From Bordetella parapertussis (lineage in GTDB: Bacteria; Pseudomonadota; Gammaproteobacteria; Burkholderiales; Burkholderiaceae_D), in the NCBI GenBank assembly GCA_945883145.1, contig CAMCXB010000093.1:1-7026 (forward strand): a DNA stretch of 7,026 nt, given 5' to 3'. The notes beneath the pieces were generated by a model. The model did no database searches. It saw only the letters and a program-made list of their open reading frames with translations, and was not told where the DNA came from. Below, piece by piece: positions 4,783 through 7,026 of this stretch (position 1 is the first letter of the stretch; every line of letters begins with the position of its first letter). Both the position numbers and the translations under genes were made by a program.

Positions 4783-7026
4783 TTAAATTTTCGTTGCGAG
4801 TTTTTGCCAAGTATCCACGACTGAATCTGGGTTGAGTGAAATCGAGGCGATACCCTCTTTCATCAGCCAATCAGCAAAATCTGGGTGGTCAGATGGGCCC
4901 TGGCCACAAATACCTATGTATTTGCCTTGTTTCAGGCAAGCAGCAATAGCTTGAGACAGCAAAACCCCTAATGCTGGATCACGCTCATCAAAATCTGCCG
5001 CCAGTAACTCCATACCCGAATCACGATCCAGACCTAAAGTGAGCTGAGTTAAGTCGTTAGAGCCGATCGAGAAGCCATCGAAATGCTCGAGGAATTGTTC
5101 AGCCAAGATAGCGTTAGATGGCACCTCACACATCATGATGAGACGCAGGCCATTTTCTCCCCGCTTGAGACCATATTTGCCCAGCAAATTCACGACCTTC
5201 TCAGCCTGACCTAGTGTACGAACGAATGGCACCATGATTTCTACATTGGTAAGTCCCATGTCATTGCGAACCCGTTTCATGGCTAGACATTCCATCTCAA
5301 ACGATTCCGCAAAATCAGCGGAGAGATAGCGAGCAGCACCACGGAAACCCAACATAGGATTTTCTTCATCCGGCTCATAGCGTGAACCACCTATGAGTTT
5401 TTTATATTCATTCGACTTGAAGTCGGACAATCGAACAATGACAGGCTTAGGCCAGAATGCAGCTGCAATCGTTGCTATACCTTCAGCGAGTTTATCAACG
5501 TAAAACGCTTTAGGAGACGCATGACCACGAGCGACTGACTCAACCGCTTTTTTCAGATCAGCATCCACATTCGGATAATCTAAAATCGCTTTAGGATGCA
5601 CACCGATATTGTTATTGATGATGAATTCCAAACGCGCTAAACCTACGCCATCATTTGGTATTGCTTGAAAATCAAATGCAAGCTGAGGATTACCAACATT
5701 CATCATGATCTTCAATGGCAGCTTAGGTAAGCTACCTTGTGCGACTTCAGTAATTTCAGTTTCGATCAAACCATCATAGATCTTGCCTTCATCACCTTCA
5801 GCACAGGAGACGGTCACTAGCGTGCCATCTTTTAAAAGTTCAGTCGCATCACCACAACCCACAACTGCAGGCACACCTAATTCACGCGCAATAATCGCAG
5901 CATGACAGGTACGACCACCGCGATTGGTGACAATCGCTGAAGCACGTTTCATGACAGGTTCCCAGTTAGGATCAGTCATGTCGGCTACGAGTACATCACC
6001 GGGTTGTACACGTTCCATCTCTTCAGGGTCTCGAATCACGCGCACTGGACCCGCACCGATTTTCTGACCAATCGCGCGACCATGTGTTAACACCACACCC
6101 GAACCCTTGAGTTTGAAACGTTGTTGAACATCGCCATGCTTTTGTTGCGATTTCACTGTTTCAGGACGTGCCTGCAAAATGTAAAGCTTGCCATCACGTC
6201 CGTCTTTACCCCATTCAATATCCATAGGGCGACCGTAATGCTTTTCAATCGTGACAGCGTAAGTGGCTAATTCAGCAATTTCAGCATCATCTAATGAATA
6301 ACGATTACGCTGTTCAATCGGCACATCAACCGTGCGCACTGAATGACCTGCTTTCTTCTCACCTGTAAATTCCATCTTGATGAGTTTGGATCCGATGTTG
6401 CGACGAATGATAGGCAATTTGCCTTGCGCTAGCATAGGTTTATGCACATAAAATTCATCAGGATTCACAGCGCCTTGAACCACCGTTTCACCTAAGCCGT
6501 AGCTCGATGTAATGAACACCACATCAGCAAAACCTGATTCTGTATCAATGGTGAACATCACACCCGATGACCCAAGATCAGAACGTACCATGCGCTGTAC
6601 ACCGGCTGACAAAGCAACTTCAGCATGCGTGAAACCTTTATGCACACGATAAGAAATCGCGCGGTCGTTATACAGCGAAGCAAAGACATGCTTCATCGCA
6701 TCGAGTACATTTTCAATACCGACTACATTCAAGAAGCTTTCTTGCTGACCTGCGAAGGAGGCATCAGGTAAATCTTCTGCAGTAGCAGATGAGCGCACTG
6801 CGAAAGACACTTCAGCAGAGGAGTCTTTCACTAGCTGATGATAAAAATCTGTGATTTCTTGTTGTAGGCGAGGTTGAAATGGTGTCTCAACAATCCACTG
6901 ACGAATTTCAGCACCCGCCTTGGCTAATGAGCGAACATCATCAATATCAAGATCTACTAGCCGATCAGCGATGCGATCGGCCAGTGGCTTACCACCCGAT
7001 TGGGTATGAGTGAGAAAATCGCGAAA
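4783..7026 (-). CDS. ppsA: Phosphoenolpyruvate synthase, 5' end cut by the window
   Basis: PpsA converts pyruvate and ATP to PEP, AMP and phosphate, feeding gluconeogenesis. The frame is open to the window edge, showing 747 residues. Comparison with the 792-residue E. coli enzyme, recalled from memory, suggests about 55 N-terminal residues are missing. The nucleotide-binding domain includes VRSSATAEDLPDASFAGQ (visible residues 77-94). The swivelling phosphohistidine domain has GGRTCHAAIIARELG with catalytic His375. The C-terminal PEP/pyruvate barrel has GVGLARLEF (460-468), RLSDFKSNEY (532-541), NPMLGFRG (556-563), SIGSNDLTQL (653-662) and GICGQGPSDH with the active-site Cys707. Thr373, two residues before the catalytic His, corresponds to the residue that the PpsR regulator phosphorylates in E. 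coli. A GTG at 6829-6831 is not the start, because homology continues upstream through DIDDVRSLAKAGAEIRQWI. A strong terminator follows. Confidence 0.98.
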   Translation of the reverse strand, partial: FRDFLTHTQSGGKPLADRIADRLVDLDIDDVRSLAKAGAEIRQWIVETPFQPRLQQEITDFYHQLVKDSSAEVSFAVRSSATAEDLPDASFAGQQESFLNVVGIENVLDAMKHVFASLYNDRAISYRVHKGFTHAEVALSAGVQRMVRSDLGSSGVMFTIDTESGFADVVFITSSYGLGETVVQGAVNPDEFYVHKPMLAQGKLPIIRRNIGSKLIKMEFTGEKKAGHSVRTVDVPIEQRNRYSLDDAEIAELATYAVTIEKHYGRPMDIEWGKDGRDGKLYILQARPETVKSQQKHGDVQQRFKLKGSGVVLTHGRAIGQKIGAGPVRVIRDPEEMERVQPGDVLVADMTDPNWEPVMKRASAIVTNRGGRTCHAAIIARELGVPAVVGCGDATELLKDGTLVTVSCAEGDEGKIYDGLIETEITEVAQGSLPKLPLKIMMNVGNPQLAFDFQAIPNDGVGLARLEFIINNNIGVHPKAILDYPNVDADLKKAVESVARGHASPKAFYVDKLAEGIATIAAAFWPKPVIVRLSDFKSNEYKKLIGGSRYEPDEENPMLGFRGAARYLSADFAESFEMECLAMKRVRNDMGLTNVEIMVPFVRTLGQAEKVVNLLGKYGLKRGENGLRLIMMCEVPSNAILAEQFLEHFDGFSIGSNDLTQLTLGLDRDSGMELLAADFDERDPALGVLLSQAIAACLKQGKYIGICGQGPSDHPDFADWLMKEGIASISLNPDSVVDTWQKLATKI

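Noticed and set aside
6829..6831. GTG as the ppsA start codon
   Set aside because: The frame continues without a stop to the window edge, and the upstream 65 codons encode recognisable PpsA sequence, so the gene is cut by the window rather than starting here.
98..7026. A novel defence, mobile or biosynthetic system
   Set aside because: All coding space is accounted for by six conserved housekeeping genes with intact motifs. There are no transposase, integrase, CRISPR or phage signatures and no region of clearly deviant composition apart from short AT-rich gaps.

Overview
The window reads as ordinary chromosomal DNA of a betaproteobacterium of moderate GC (about 42-53% in the lines I counted). 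The GuaA protein is 539 residues with an extra loop that I recall from betaproteobacterial GMP synthases, the SmpB N-terminus is of the betaproteobacterial type, and the order guaA-guaB-rnfH-ratA / smpB / ppsA matches that lineage as I remember it. I cannot name a genus.

Layout. Positions 1-97 are an AT-rich edge downstream of guaA. Positions 98-4038 hold a minus-strand cluster, in transcription order ratA, rnfH, guaB, guaA. ratA and rnfH overlap by 11 bases. guaB has its own promoter candidate. guaB and guaA are separated by a well-formed intrinsic-terminator hairpin. Positions 4039-4146 are a divergent control region with a hairpin or dyad. smpB (4147-4596) is the only plus-strand gene. Positions 4597-4782 lie between the convergent smpB and ppsA and hold a weak hairpin after smpB, a strong minus-strand terminator and, between ppsA and that terminator, a promoter-like sequence that could drive an RNA of about 80 nt. 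ppsA runs from 4783 off the right edge and lacks roughly its first 55 codons.

Function. GuaB and GuaA carry out the two steps from IMP to GMP. RatA (a START-fold protein) and RnfH (a ubiquitin-fold protein) are a conserved pair near smpB, whose product works with tmRNA in ribosome rescue. PpsA makes PEP from pyruvate for gluconeogenesis. All six proteins look intact where visible, with their key residues present.

I see no mobile element, CRISPR array, tRNA or rRNA, and no undescribed multi-gene system. The parts most worth a second look are non-coding: the candidate small RNA near 4646-4727, the terminator inside guaBA, and the dyad in the smpB/ratA divergent region.
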